Below, in pieces: positions 48,286-60,705 of a DNA stretch of 64,000 nt. The stretch covers positions 58,148 to 122,147 of the forward strand of contig JAULBX010007107.1 of NCBI GenBank assembly GCA_032358255.1. Reading direction: 5' to 3'. Numbering within the stretch: the stretch's first letter is position 1; every line of letters begins with the position of its first letter. A program made the translations under genes and the position numbers. The notes beneath the pieces are model-generated. The model ran no database searches and had not been told where the DNA came from. It saw nothing but the letters and a program-made list of their open reading frames with translations. Source of the DNA: Heterotrichella gracilis (Eukaryota; Sar; Xanthophyceae; Tribonematales; Xanthonemataceae).

Positions 48286-51200
48286 CTACACTCGTACAGT
48301 TTGCTGTATTCTGGCATCCAATTCTGCAATGAGGGGATCACGTTCATTGTAAGCTCCACTCTGCAGCAACCTTTGCCGCTCCCCCTTCAGCCGAGACAAA
48401 TCTGGACCTTGTCTCGCTAAGGCTGTTTCACCTTGACTGGGCAGACCTGTGCCACCACCAGTCACATCATTGGGTGGCTGATGAGGGCCCATGCCATTTG
48501 GGTGGGCAGCTGCTTGGGGTTGAGAGTCTGAGCACATATGTGCAGCACTGACACCCCGCTCCACTGGTCCATGAGTGAGTAGAGTGGGATGCTGCAAAGC
48601 ATCAAGTTGCGACCTGCATCATGGATCAATGGACTGAGTCACTTGATGCATGTGCAAGCATGCCTGTCTAATCATCACAGCATGCGCAGACAGCGAGATA
48701 CACTGAGTGCCGTATCCTTTGGCAAGGCATTGGGCAACACACCCTAAACACCAGGTCCGGCCTGGCCTGCAGGCTGAGCGCTCTCAGGGTACTGGTGTTC
48801 AGATTTTCTGCCACGCATTGCTCATATTTTTGGAATTCCTGATACGCAGTAATTTGAAACGCAATTCGTGCAGTCACTTCGGTGTGGACACAATGCTTAC
48901 ACGTGTGCAATTCTTCACACTGTGCGATCATTGGTTGACAACCAAATGGTCTTTGAAGACGTTACCTGACAGCTGACAAACCCTCCCTCTCCCTCTGGGA
49001 TGACACCGCTGCCTCGGCTGCTGCTAGCCGCAACCCTGCTGCATCCAGCTGTTGCTGCTGCTTGGACAGGTCAGCGGTGCGTGCCGCCACCACAGCGCGC
49101 TGTGCAGCAGCAAGCTGGCGGGCCAGTGCAACAACCTGCATGCACAATGAATGCGTCCACAAGTGCCAAAGCAGAGGCACACAGCATACCTCACACATAT
49201 GCATGCGGCAGTGCAACTCAAGCCGCAATGGTAGCCTTGGGAATCGCAGAGTGTATCAGGTTGGTACATGCATTGCAACATGGTAGTCCGTCACTGATAC
49301 ATTAGTAAGGTGGTACCGCAGGTATCGCATTACCTGTTCCTTGTATCTCTCCTTGGCTTCCACTGCACGAGCGGCACGTCCATTTGCATCTTTTGCGTCT
49401 TCCAGGGCCCTTGCCAGTTGCCCCTGCAGCTGCGCCTCAGGGGTGCGCAATGCAGCCGCTGCAGCGTGTTCTGCCTTGCTTTGCAATGACGCAAGCTGAA
49501 CAAAAACCGCGGTATCAACTGTCAGTATGTGCATGGCGATGACAGTGCCAATGACCATTAATGAAGCAGGTAGATGGTATTTGCAGATAAAATGTGAATA
49601 TTCTGCTTCAACACTCTACCTGTGCCTCTGCCACTTTCAACTTCTCTTCTGCTGCCTTCCTTGCTGCATTGGCCTCCTGTACCCGCTGATGCGCGGCATC
49701 TACTTTGAGGTCAGCTTCCGCCTACAGCAATGCCAGTGGTGTCACTGCAAATGGCTGCTGTAAGGATGCACCACAATATTTCAAGCAACTATTGGCCAGT
49801 GACCATTCACCAGCAATTGTTGTTCTTAAGAGGTGGTAGATATGTTTGTTGCATTTCTGCATCAGTCCAGCCATTAGACAATAAACATGATTGGACACGC
49901 ATCAGCACCTTGCATCGCTGCATGTTGGACTGAAGCTCTGCCTTGCGTGCAGCATGATCACTGTCCAATTCCAGCTGCCGCCGTGCAATGGCATCCTCAG
50001 CCGCATGCACCTGCCTCTCCCTCTCCTCCACTGCATCAGCCAGCTTGCGCAGCCGTTGCTCCAGGGATGCGTAGCTAGCACGGGCACTAGCGACCTCAGC
50101 CTGTGGACAGCGCAAAGTTTGTGCTCGACTTACTACCTGATGGACCATTAGTGATGGTTTTCTATCACAGGAAAACATAAAGATAAATTTGCTTGAAAAT
50201 ACTGCGCATTTCCGACGTCCTCCAGTTTTGCTTCGCATACAGTCTGTTTCAGTCATGGAATAAACAGGCGCAATAAGCAAGGTGCATGTGGCATGAAAGA
50301 AAACAATGGAGAATAGTGCAGCTTAGCTAGGCTTACTGTAGCATACACACCTGTCTGGCTCTGTCCCTCTGCCTCCATTCTGCCTCCAATATGGTCATGC
50401 GCTCCACCTCCCGTCGCTTCAACTCATTGCGCCAGCGAACCTCCTCGGCCTGCATGCCATCACATGTGCGTACTCATAATCTGATTTTGTGGGATATAAA
50501 ACTTTGTTGGTGGTATGCGAGACTGCATGCCAGGCTACCCTTGCAGGACATAAATATATCGCGCAGGCCATTTGAAAGGACATCGTTATGCCAATCTTTG
50601 TCCAGGCAAAAGGATTCGGTGCAGGATGAGGTTGCAAAAAGATGGGTGCCATAGATGTAACATGTAGGTCACAATGGATGTGGACAACGTACCTTCTTCC
50701 ACACCTCCAGCTCCCAGGCTGCCTTGATCTCTTCTGCACGAGGCAGGGCACCTGCATTGGATGGGTCAGTATATGCTAGTGCCTGTGTAGCTGCTGCCAC
50801 TTGCAGTGCCACAACAGCCTGTTCAGGCGGCAACAGCGACTGTGGCTCTGGCTGCTGCTGTGGCTTAGGGTTGACGGTTTGCACCCCACCGGAGTCAGGC
50901 AGGGCCGATTGTTGGGGTTCTGGGGCAGAATCAGCAGCAGCGTTGGGTAGGGTAGTTGAGTGCGGCATGCCATCATTTCTCGACATGTCTACTGGGCGCA
51001 TTCCATCATGTGCTGTGGCAGCTGCAGGCGGTGTCTCAGTTGAAAGCATAGTCAGTGGATGATGTGGTAGGGCCTCAAAAGCTGGTGGCAGCTGGACAGT
51101 ACTTGCAGGCCAGTCACTGGTTGTAGCGCTGCTCTCCACTGCATCCTGACCACTGCGCGACGTCACTGCAGCTGATGGCTGTAAGAATACAGCCCCACAA

Positions 51201-52098
51201 TCCTCCAAGCTGATGGCTGCAGTGAGGGTGCCAACCTGTTATCGCACAGGAACTTGCTCAGAATATGATTAAATTTGTTTCGGTTGCAGTGGATACACCG
51301 GTATGAAGGACTCACCTGCAGGCTTGCTTTGCCAGGTCTCCCGTTGTTTCGACCAAGTGCTGGGGCCTCAACAGCATATTCTCCCTCGATGCTGAATTTA
51401 GACAGCAGCGACAGGAGTGGAATTGCTGCAGTGCCAAGCAACTGAGTGCCACCTGTGAACCTGCGCATGACCATGGTTGCTCAATGATTAAAGCTGTGCC
51501 TGTGATGGTAGCTTCCAAACACATCCCTTGACACAGGCACATTTATTCAATTTGCGGGAACCACATTGTTACCTCTGCTTGTGGTAGACATGTACCCATA
51601 GCTGCCCTTCTGCAAGCTTGGCCGCCAGTTGGAACACCTGAGCCTGCAGGTCAACTTCAGCCCTTGCAGATGGAAGGCTGACCTCGCAGCCGCGGAGCAC
51701 CTCTACCGTCTGGCTCTTTAGCACCGTTGTGCCAGAGTGTGGGGGATAGATGCACCCTGTAGCGATAAGCAAGTGGGTTCTCAACAAGAAAGCCTCCAAA
51801 CAATGGAACTGCCATTATCAGCGCATTGCCCACAACTGCACAGGCTGCACAGAAACAGAAGTTGGGTAGTGAACAGCAGGGTGTTGGGTACAAACGCACC
51901 ACCCATGGGTCACTTGGAATGCAACACCTGCACTGCAGTTGTACCTGCTATTTTCTCTGAGAATCCAGCTTCAATGAACACAGCAGCTGCTGCGGTATGT
52001 AGTTGGCGACTTGCTGTAAATTTGTGAAACTCCAGGCAAAGCTTGAAGGCACGAGGTGCCGGGTTGTCCAGGCTCGCCTGCTGCATCTCTGGTGCCAT
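48286..52098 (-). CDS. CEP120/UNI2-like centriole protein, apparently lacking the N-terminal C2 region
   Basis: Ten exons: 52098-51945, 51756-51573, 51460-51316, 51235-50693, 50449-50351, 50100-49909, 49721-49620, 49495-49334, 49135-48966 and 48613-48286. They encode 692 aa (human CEP120 about 986). CEP120 (UNI2 in Chlamydomonas) promotes centriole elongation and maturation. Residues 1-180 match its internal C2-like domain (TVEVLRGCEVSLP; ELWHKD-like QLWVHVYHKQR; LLGTAAIPLLSLL; AAISLEDCG). A Pro/Gln-rich linker follows, then AAWELEVWKKAEEVRWRNEL opens a coiled coil of about 250 residues. The end (LSRLKGERQRLLQSGAYNER then DPLIAELDARI) matches the conserved C-terminus. An acceptor-like TCTCTGTAG lies upstream of the ATG, so 5' exons with further C2 domains could exist, but I could not find them up to 54.9 kb. 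Confidence 0.82.
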
Positions 52099-54978
52099 GG
52101 GGTTGAAACACTACCTACAGAGAACGGTAAGTTGAAGTGGGTAAGGGTAATAACATTATTTAGTGCCCCAAAATGCTTTTCTGAACCCTTTTGAAGCCGC
52201 ATCGTAACGTTTTAGCATTTAGCGCTGCGCCACTGTACCTCATAGGCATGGCCACGACTGCATATGCATGCACAACGAGAACCAGCAACAGAAAACTCTG
52301 TACACACAACGAATTTGAGGTTATGCAAGATATTCCAACGATCTTGTCAAACCCAGGTCATGGCGCGTTGTTGTTCGGCGTGTACAGTGGGGAGGCAGTG
52401 TGTCGGGTCACATGCGGGGCAAAGAGAGTTGCATGCCGGACAGTCAGAGTCTGCGAAGTCCCTCTACATTCATTGTGGCAATCGAAAGCTTTGCTTTTGC
52501 GACTCGTGGGTATCTCGTATGACAACCGTCTAGCCTGCTTTTCAAGTCTTTAACTACCGAGGTCCACTGTCAGGTTCCCAACGTGCAAAACTGTGTCACC
52601 TCAAGCGGTCAGCTGACAACATTAAGAGCTAAGTGCACTCAGGGATACACTATCAGCCACAAGCATGACTGATAGGTGCCCGGCTATTTCATGCTGAGAC
52701 AAAGCCTGAAGTTCATCCGGCCGCCGGCTCTGAAACCGTTGGGGTTAGGGCCCCTAGTATAGTATTTGAACTGCGTGGCCCACGACTGAGCCTGCAGATT
52801 TCTTTTCAAAGTTCTGCACGCTCACTTCCATCGCACATCAACACCAGTCCCGCCCAACTGGCGCAACCTCTCCGATTATTAACATCGCTTTGAACGGTAA
52901 ATTGTCGTTCCATCATCTGCCTAGGCGGTGCACACCAGTCCTGCTGTGGAGCCCATATTGCAAGAGGTGCGCGAAGTTGCTTGCAAAATTGGTGTAAGGA
53001 ACCCCTGCGGTTAATTAAGAGTCAATGCTTTATCGGTATTCCTATCCGGTGCTATAATCATCTTGCGGCGAGTTGCAGTGGGAATGGAGGACATGGCCAT
53101 GCATGCATTAGTAGAGTTTATTGCCAGACAAAGGTCATAGGACAGAATAGCTTGCATATGCGTCCCGTTTACTAGACATAGTTGGCGTTAGTGTGCTGCA
53201 CTGCCACGGCAATTGGCCATTGGACCGTGCATGACTACTGACCCTAACTTGTGGCCAGACTGGGTGCCCATCAATAGGTCGTGTCTGTTGGGGTGGGCAA
53301 TATCCACCAAAGGAATACACACGCTAACACTGCTGTCGTGACCAACGTCCTTAAGAAGCGGTGAATTTGCCATAGAATTTGCCACAGGAAATCAAGCTGG
53401 TCATGCATCTGGTGTTCTCCAATGCCACATCAAATCCCTTGTCACCGCGCCAGAAAGCGCGGTGTTATACAATCCCCGCTGTTAATTTCCTCCCTGTTGC
53501 CTGCAGGTGTAGTTGCAACTGCTTGAGCCCACCCGCCTTGCCTTCCACGCACCTCCCCCACCCCCAACTTCACCTGGTGGGCCCTACCTGTGGTTGAGCG
53601 GTGATAGTCACCCCCGCCTACCTTTTCATATGGCCACCTGCTTGCTGAAAAATAACACCTTCTGGCGCCTGGCGGCACGTGGCGGCAGGTATGCGTATGG
53701 CTGGACACACGGCCATGCGCCACCATTGACCACTGGGGGTTCCATGCAGTGGTCCTGTTGGGGCGTCAGGTGTTTTCGGTTCATCGGTGTTCCGTACCAG
53801 CCATGTGCTGGTGTGCAGCGTCACAAAGTCCCATGCCCTCTGTAAGCGACACCAGCCACCCCAAGTGCACCTCATATTTTACCCCCCTGCAGAGGTGGCC
53901 CCATAGAGTTCCCACTGAATTTTGTGTGCATGTCATTGCAGGCTTAGAATACGTGCTGCTCCCTTTGCCTCAGCAGTGCTTGCTCCAATCAGCAACCGGA
54001 GGTGAGCCGCCGCACGCGTTCTGCAGCAAAATTGAAAAATAAACAGTTTCATCATACTTGGGTGCAGCTCATAATTTGCCGTCCAGGAAATTTGTAGTGT
54101 CTTTTGGATGCAAATGTATTTGACAAGGCTTGTTCAATCCCATGGACATGCCAAATGTCTTTTGGATGTAATGAATTCATTTGACAAGGTTTGGCATGCC
54201 TTGTACGTGCCAACGGCCAACATTGGGGTCTGCCCTATTTTGCTTGATAAGTTTGTGCCTGCCCAGGGTGGGCAGCTCAACTCCTTCCAGCTTCAACAGT
54301 CTTCCCAGGAACACAGGTCAGTGCGCTGTGAGCAAACAATTGAGTATCTGGGCATGCGGCCGTCGCAATAAATTGGTAGCCATTGCCAGACATACCTTGC
54401 CCATGCCTGTATTTAATCAGTCCACAATGCAATGTCTGTTCCTAGGAAATTGTTATTTATGCATGCATCGTGTATCACTTTCCAATATTATTTCAATCAT
54501 TGCCAGTAAGTTGTGCGGGGGAAATTGTGTGGATAGCATTCATTTAGTTTAATGCAGGTGGGCTGTCAAGGTCTGCCACCAGCGGCAGAGGCATGTCTCA
54601 TGTTGCGCGAGCCAGGCCGGATATCAATGAGGTGCGGTGCCCACGTGCACATGATGCATCAGAACTATGATTTGCTGCTATGGCAGTGTACGGTCGGCAG
54701 CTGGACCCCCATGTGGCAGATTGCACTGGTGAAGCCTGTTGACTTCAGGGGGTAATTGTTCCATGTTGGGAAGAGGGGGAACTGTTATGTTTAGGGCGTA
54801 ATGGTTCCATGCTGGAAGAAGGCGCATTTGTGGCAGTGCGGCAATATTCGAACTGACGTTCAAGCTGATTGACTAAACCGGAAAGCTTGCAAGACTGTTG
54901 GAGGTGCTTATAAAATAATACAGAATACGAATCCAAGGTAGGAATTAAAACCTCTGGCTTTTTTTGCAGGTCCCCATC
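52099..54978. other. Divergent 2.9-kb stretch without a supported gene
   Basis: It lies between the CEP120-like start and the leucine aminopeptidase start. It may hide 5' exons of either (C2 domains; a transit peptide), but no open frame matches. An imperfect direct repeat containing tttgacaagg is at 54101-54134 and 54159-54196, and a second one (ttccatg-ttgg-aagagg type) is near 54755-54830. Confidence 0.45.
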
Positions 54979-57900
54979 ATGCCTGAGGACATGCCCACAG
55001 TGACGTCATCCCCTGCTTCCTTTGACACGTGGCAAGGGGACCTGCTGGCCATTGCTGTCAACGAGGAGCATTTGGACACCTCAGGTAAGGGTTTAGGGTT
55101 TGGGGTTTAGGCATTTAGACACCTCGGGTGAGGGCATGGTAGCCACGCGCTGTCTGCAATGTGCATAGGCCTTGCATTGGCACATTCCACTCCCAAGTGC
55201 ATAGCCCTTGCATTGCCACATCTCAAGTGCGCGAGGAGTACGCAATCAGGCCCTGCATGTGCCCTCCAGGTGACAAGACAAGCATCAAGGATGAGGGTCT
55301 GCAGGCCTTGGATGCCAGCTTGGGGGGCCTGCTCACCGAGCTGATTGAGCTGAACGAGTTCAAGGGGAAAGCGGTATGTGGGGCCAAGGAGGGGGATGAC
55401 ACAAAAACAGAAGCATTCTTTATCGTAATAGTAATATGAATAATGACAACTTTAAGAATGGGTTTACAAATCAAGGACCGGCTTATGCCATGTTTGCGGG
55501 TAATGCTTTGCCCAGGTCGGCACATGTGGGGCGCTGGGTGTGGGCCTCCACACACAGCTGTTGATGATGCATGCAGGAATGGTGTCCATGGGTTTACGGG
55601 GATGGTCAACATACACTGACGCTGTTGACGAAAGTTGCAATGCCATGTACTTGAAAGCATTCGTGCTGTGTTCCTCATATGGTCCCACAGCTTTGCATGT
55701 ATCATCAGCGGTGTTAACATTACAAACCATGAATCGTTCCACAGCCCACCTTTACACGTGGCAGGGTATCGTGCGCCTTCCTGGTCAGGGCATGTGATTG
55801 CTAAGTGGAGGTCCTCCATGACACTGTGCAGCGTCTGCAGGAATGTAACCGTTGCTTGATTAGTTGATCACACACCATTGCTGCTTACGACGAGGGTGGC
55901 GATGTGTACGGGGTGTGGGTGTGCAGGGTAGCTCAGGATTTGCGCGTCATGGCGGTGCAACGCGAGTGGTGGGCCTTGTGGGAATGGGACCCCAGGAGAA
56001 AGCTAGTGTCCAGTCGTCATGGGGAGTCACGGTGTACCAGGTAAGCCCTAACAGTGCGCTTTGTAAACCCTACACGAAATACCTGCCAACAGTAGGCAGT
56101 GCCAGGTAAAGCGGTTGGTTCATGCCTTCCACTTAGTGAATTGTGACACTGCTTGCACAAACCAATCACCATGAGGCACTTATCAACTGGCAGATTGCTA
56201 GGCACAATTTGATTAAGTCTTGTGAGAGCCACGTGCATGACATTGAATGTAAGGTTCATGTGTAATTTGCGCTTCATGGTGGTGCTGATGGCTTGTGCGT
56301 TTGTGCGCAGACCCTGGGAGGCGCTGTGGCCACTGCGGCCAAGGCGCACAAGGCAAAGACTGCTGCAGTGACGCTGTGGGGTGGGATTTCAGATGATGTG
56401 AAGGTGCGAAACACATTTTGGGGAATTGAAAGCCCAGATTACCATTAACTCCACAGTGTTGCGATGGGCATTGGGATCATATGCATTGGCGGTTGTGGGC
56501 AGAGAGAGCAGCGAGTGTGGCTAATTGTGATGTTTGGGGCCACTGGAACACGGTGTTCTCCTGCAGGCTTTATTCTATCTTTTAGTTGAATGAATGTAAT
56601 TCATTCGTTGATAAGATTACTGTCGCCCTCCTGCAGGCCGCTGTTGCTGAGAAGATCAGCCTAGGGGCGCTGCTGGGGGCCTTTGAGTCCACCCGATTCA
56701 AGGCCAAACCCACCCCCTCACCCCTGCAATCGGTGGACATCCTTGGGGTGGGTCAAGGGGAGAAGGTGGAGGCTGCACTGGGGAAGGCAGCGGCGCTGGC
56801 CACAGGCACCATGTTTGCAAGGTAGGAGGGTGGGTGTGGAGCTGCGGTGGTGGTGGTGGTGGTGGTGGTGGTGGTGGTGGTGGGTTACCTACGCAGCCGC
56901 AGTGTGGTGCTGTGCAGCTGTGCCCGGGGTGATAATACCATATAGCAGGAACTGTAAACATTTGTGTTTGACACCTCTGGCTGTGCATGAGCTGCAAAGG
57001 TAGGCCCTCCCTGGACCCTTGATTCGTCGGCTGCAATCAACGAAGAGCAAATTTTCATTATAAGAATATTTAGCGCAAAAATGGCTGATCCCTCAAACCC
57101 CTTCCCTAGGTACCTGGTTGAGGCACCCTCCAACGTGTGCACCCCAAGCTACATTGGTGTCTGGAAAACTCCTTTGCGCCTTGTGCCAAATTGATTATAT
57201 AATAGAAATCCCCAATACCCTTCCCTAGGTACCTGGTTGAGGCGCCTTCCAACGTGTGCACCCCGAGCTACATGGCTCGCGCAGCTGGGGTAGTCGCCCA
57301 GCAGCACCCGGACGTCATTACCCTAGAGGTTCTGGAGGAGGCGGACTGCGAGGCCTTGGGGATGGGCTGCTACCTGGGGGTGTCAAAGGCTGCGCACGAG
57401 CCGCCCAAGTTCATCCACATCACGTACACGCCGCCAGGTGGGGCATTGCCATGAGGATTGGTCACAAACATGTGGGGATTGACGTGGTATTGACCCGCCT
57501 GCTGTCTTGCGTCATTAGAATCCGCACAGATCCGCGGCGGTCCCCTTTTGGTTGCCCGGGATGATGTTTTCAGCCACGGGATTTTAAGTTGTATTCCGTG
57601 TATCCTTACAACTGCCTTGCATGCAGGCGGGGATTTCCAAAAGTCCATTGCTATTGTTGGCAAGGGCGTGACGTTTGACAGCGGCGGCTACAACATCAAG
57701 GCTGGCGCAGGCAGCATGATCGAGATGATGAAGTGGGACATGGGGGGGTCGGGGGCAACGCTGGGGGCGGCCAAGGCGGTGGCTGGGCTCAAGCCGGAGG
57801 GTGTGCAGGTGGGGATTGTGGCAGGGTGATTCGGGGATTGGGAAGAAAGGAATGGTGTTTTATTTCATATTCTTTGCAGCTTTTATTCATATGGGGGGAT

Positions 57901-59578
57901 GTGCATTGGGGGCGCTGCGGCCTGCTAGGGGTTGCCGTGCAGTGTGCCGCTGGTGGAGTTGTATGCTGCCAGCAGTCATTTGCTGCAACCAGTGGGTTTC
58001 AGTGGTCGTGCTTTTGCATATTGGGTCCATGCTCAAGCTGCTGAGAGGGTTTCAGGGTGATAAACGCTTTCCAGTGGGTGCACTGGCTACATGGACCAGT
58101 GCATGTAGGTCATGCACCACTGGATGTGTAGTGACACGTCCAGAGATGCTGAAGAGATGCTCCTATATGGATGTTTGTGACACATGCGCTGTGCATGTTG
58201 GGCCTTCAAGCGCACCCTCTGAAACGACCCACACAGAGACGCCTGAATGCATGTTTAAGGGACTGATAGAACGTGTTGAATGTCCTGATGCCGATCCTGA
58301 TCCTGGCGCCATGTTGAGGGTCCTGACAGAGCATGGTGGCTGCGTGCAGGTCCATTTCATTGTTGCCGCCTGCGAGAACATGATTGATGGCAAAGCCATG
58401 CGGCCGGGGGACATTGTGACGGCAGCCAATGGCAAGACGATAGAGGTGAGCGCCTGACACCTGGAACATAGTTTCTGAGTAAACATATGGATTGATGAAT
58501 AAAAACCATGATATTGCTGAAACAATGCCTGGTCCTTATTTCATGATAAAACAATGTTGCATTGCGAGGAATTTGTTTCATCGAAGTAACGTCTCTTGTT
58601 GTTATAATGCAAAGGACAGCTGGGAATGCCTGGTTGTTTGTTTGCAAGCTAAGGACCAAAATGCTTTGTTGTCCCTCAGGTGAACAACACCGACGCCAAT
58701 AATTATACACCGGAATCGTATTGTAAAAATTTAACTCAAATATTGTTATCATGTAAGCACATAACAAACTGCATATCTGTCCCGCAGGTGAACAACACCG
58801 ACGCCGAGGGCCGCCTCACGCTGGCCGACGCGCTGTGGTTTGCGCAGGAGAAGTGCAATGTGACGGCTGCGGTGGACATTGCCACGCTCACCGGGGCGGT
58901 GATGGTGGCGCTGGGGGGCAGCGTGGCGGGTGTGTTCACACCATCAGAGGCGGCAGCGGCAGCACTGGATAAGGCCAGCAAAGCGGCAGGTGGGTGGTGG
59001 GGCGGCATGAAGTGGTGGGTGACGGCAAAGGGTGTTGGACTAAATCGTCATGATTTAAACCCCTTGAAAACACCGACCGGTGCCGTTGCACCTCTAACAA
59101 CACATAACCACGTCCTCTCCGCTTGTCTCCCTTCCCTCTGCACACCAAAGGAGCCTCATGGCATGCAAATTAATATGAAAATTGGCTATATTTTTCAAAG
59201 AAGCTTGCATAGATTAACACACACACTATCTTCAGGGCGAAAATATGTGGCGCTTAACAGTGAGCAAAATTTAAAAGAATATGCTTTACAGTAAAAAGCA
59301 CGTTCCTTTCCCCAGGCGAGAAGCTGTGGCGCATGCCCATCGAGGAGGGCTACATGGAGCAGCTCAAGTCGCCCATCGCTGACATGAAAAACACGGGCAG
59401 CCGCCTGGGTGGCGCCATCACCGCCGCGCTGTTCATCAAGGAGTTTGTGGACACTGACAAGGTGGAGTGGGCGCACATGGACATCGCGGGTGTCGCCTGG
59501 GACGACAAGCTGGGGGGCGCCACGGGGTATGGGGTGCACACGCTGGCGCTGTGGGCCGCGGCACATGGGAAGGAATGA
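54979..59578 (+). CDS. LAP: Leucine aminopeptidase, M17 family
   Basis: Ten exons: 54979-55084, 55270-55373, 55927-56040, 56311-56403, 56637-56821, 57229-57437, 57627-57808, 58350-58445, 58788-58989 and 59316-59578. They encode 517 aa. M17 peptidases are hexameric dizinc enzymes that remove N-terminal residues from peptides. The catalytic core is intact: K283 and D288 ([15 protein letters not shown]), D308 ([10 protein letters not shown]), and D368, E370 and R372 ([15 protein letters not shown]). The N-terminal domain ([28 protein letters not shown]) matches plant enzymes. The ATG lies 9 nt after a CAG acceptor, so a 5' exon encoding a plastid transit peptide is likely missing. The gene carries four exon echoes (55110, 57110, 58680, 59655) and a (GGT)n tract in intron 5. 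Confidence 0.95.
55110..55133 (+). repeat. Exon echo: copy of the tail and donor of leucine aminopeptidase exon 1
   Basis: gcatttagacacctcgggtg repeats the true boundary gcatttggacacctcaggta 44 bp upstream with three substitutions, including a new GT donor. The interval between is made of TTTAGGG-like units. Confidence 0.7.
56846..56883 (+). repeat. (GGT)n microsatellite in leucine aminopeptidase intron 5
   Basis: About twelve perfect GGT units begin 25 bp after the exon 5 donor. Confidence 0.9.
57101..57156 (+). pseudogene. Exon echo: copy of the 3' splice site and head of leucine aminopeptidase exon 6
   Basis: From the polypyrimidine tract (cttccctag) through 46 nt of coding sequence (reading [15 protein letters not shown]), it is nearly identical to 57221-57276, 120 bp downstream. 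Differences are mostly third-position. It ends in ATTG/GT, a plausible donor. Confidence 0.8.
58672..58700 (+). repeat. Exon echo: copy of the 3' splice site and head of leucine aminopeptidase exon 9
   Basis: ccctcaggtgaacaacaccg plus acgcc matches the true exon 9 head at 58788, 108 bp downstream. It then diverges and meets no family sequence. The part encodes VNNTDA, the start of the catalytic NTDAEGR motif. Confidence 0.8.
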
Positions 59579-59654
59579 TGGGGGGATCGCAGGGCCTTGG
59601 TCCCTGGTTTTGACTGGGGTTGTGCTGGCGACCATCCTTGCTTTGGGGCGGTGA

Positions 59655-59709
59655 GTCAGCCAGGGGGCGACGGGATGTGGAGTGCAAGCGCTGGCGCTGT
59701 GGGCGTAGA
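59655..59709 (+). repeat. Degenerate copy of the end of the leucine aminopeptidase terminal exon
   Basis: Blocks cagggggcgacggg, tgtggagtgcaagcgctggc and gctgtgggcgtag mirror the last coding bases (59510-59565) about 145 bp upstream. This parallels the terminal-exon copy behind methionine aminopeptidase. Confidence 0.65.
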
Positions 59710-60413
59710 CCCTTGTGGGAAGTGTGACGATTGTTCCATACTAAGCGCCTTTTGCACTGCAAGTACTACTTTGTCTCCTAGGAACAAACATCCAGACACT
59801 GCTTGCCCGACTACTTGTGTGCTATGCCTTGTGATTCATGCTGGTTTGGTGCCTAGCCAGCTGAAATGTCCCCAGTTTCTTGTACCTGGATTGTCACCAA
59901 TTGTTCTTCTTCTAGCCGTACTCGCCATGCCATGCATGCATATGATATATAAACAAACAGCCGGGGAACAGGCCGTCATTTGTATAAAAGGCTGAAGAGT
60001 TTATTTGTAAGAGTGATTCCATGTGTTTATTTGAAAGGGTGTCCCAGGAATGGAACCCTCATTGTGTCGGTGCAGCAACTGCCATACCTCCATTGGCGCC
60101 ATCTGCAGGCGGGGTGGTACAAGCCCAGTTGCAGGTTGTACTGAGTCACAGCAGAGTTGAAACCATTTCAGTGAACCATGCAGGGGGTGTGGTGTGAGTG
60201 GACAGAATAAACCCGGGGATTCCTAGGCGAAGATTTTACGATTGTAGTTGCAATTGCCGGTCCCGGTGCATCCCAGCTGGCTTTTTTCGCTGCAACCCCC
60301 GGCCTCAACAGCCCGCTGATCTCATGAGCCCCATTTCCTCCAAAGTTTTGTCAACCTTGGTTCGTTGGGTTTGAGTCACCTATAAACGCCGGCAGAGCGT
60401 GGTGGCATCGCAA

Positions 60414-60672
60414 AAACCTTCTTTCGCAGCCTGACGCCACGAGCACACAGCCTTTGTTACCAACCAGGGCCTCTGTCGTGACCTTTGCTGCCAATAGGGA
60501 CACCCCCTGTGACCTCCACTTTTGAACCAGTTCACAGACGGCAACAGCTGTCTGCCATCGCAACGACCTTGTTTCAAAGCCTGAGCCACAGCCTTGGCTG
60601 TCAACTAGGGGCCCCTTTCGTGCCCTGTGCTGGCCTAGGAACTAACCACTTGACCTCCAGTTTTGAACCAAC
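60414..60672 (+). repeat. Imperfect tandem duplication, about 120-140 bp per unit
   Basis: Shared blocks occur in the same order in both units: gcatcgcaa..acctt, agcctga.gccac, cagcctt, gacctccacttttgaacca / gacctccagttttgaacca. The second unit ends just before the kinase-like gene's proposed start. Confidence 0.7.
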
Positions 60673-60705
60673 ACTGGTCTGAGACTGCTGGCACCCCCCC
60701 ACATC

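Larger units (their letters stand above)
59579..60705. other. Intergenic stretch with an imperfect 120-bp direct repeat
   Basis: 3' flank of leucine aminopeptidase and upstream region of the kinase-like gene. It contains the terminal-exon echo and the repeat pair 60414-60530 and 60554-60672. No gene is supported. Confidence 0.5.

Noticed and set aside
48668-48931. Extra CEP120-like exon around 48.7-48.9 kb
   Set aside because: Its frame cannot be joined in phase to exon 9. The acceptor at 48613 gives both correct phase and the conserved C-terminal motif.
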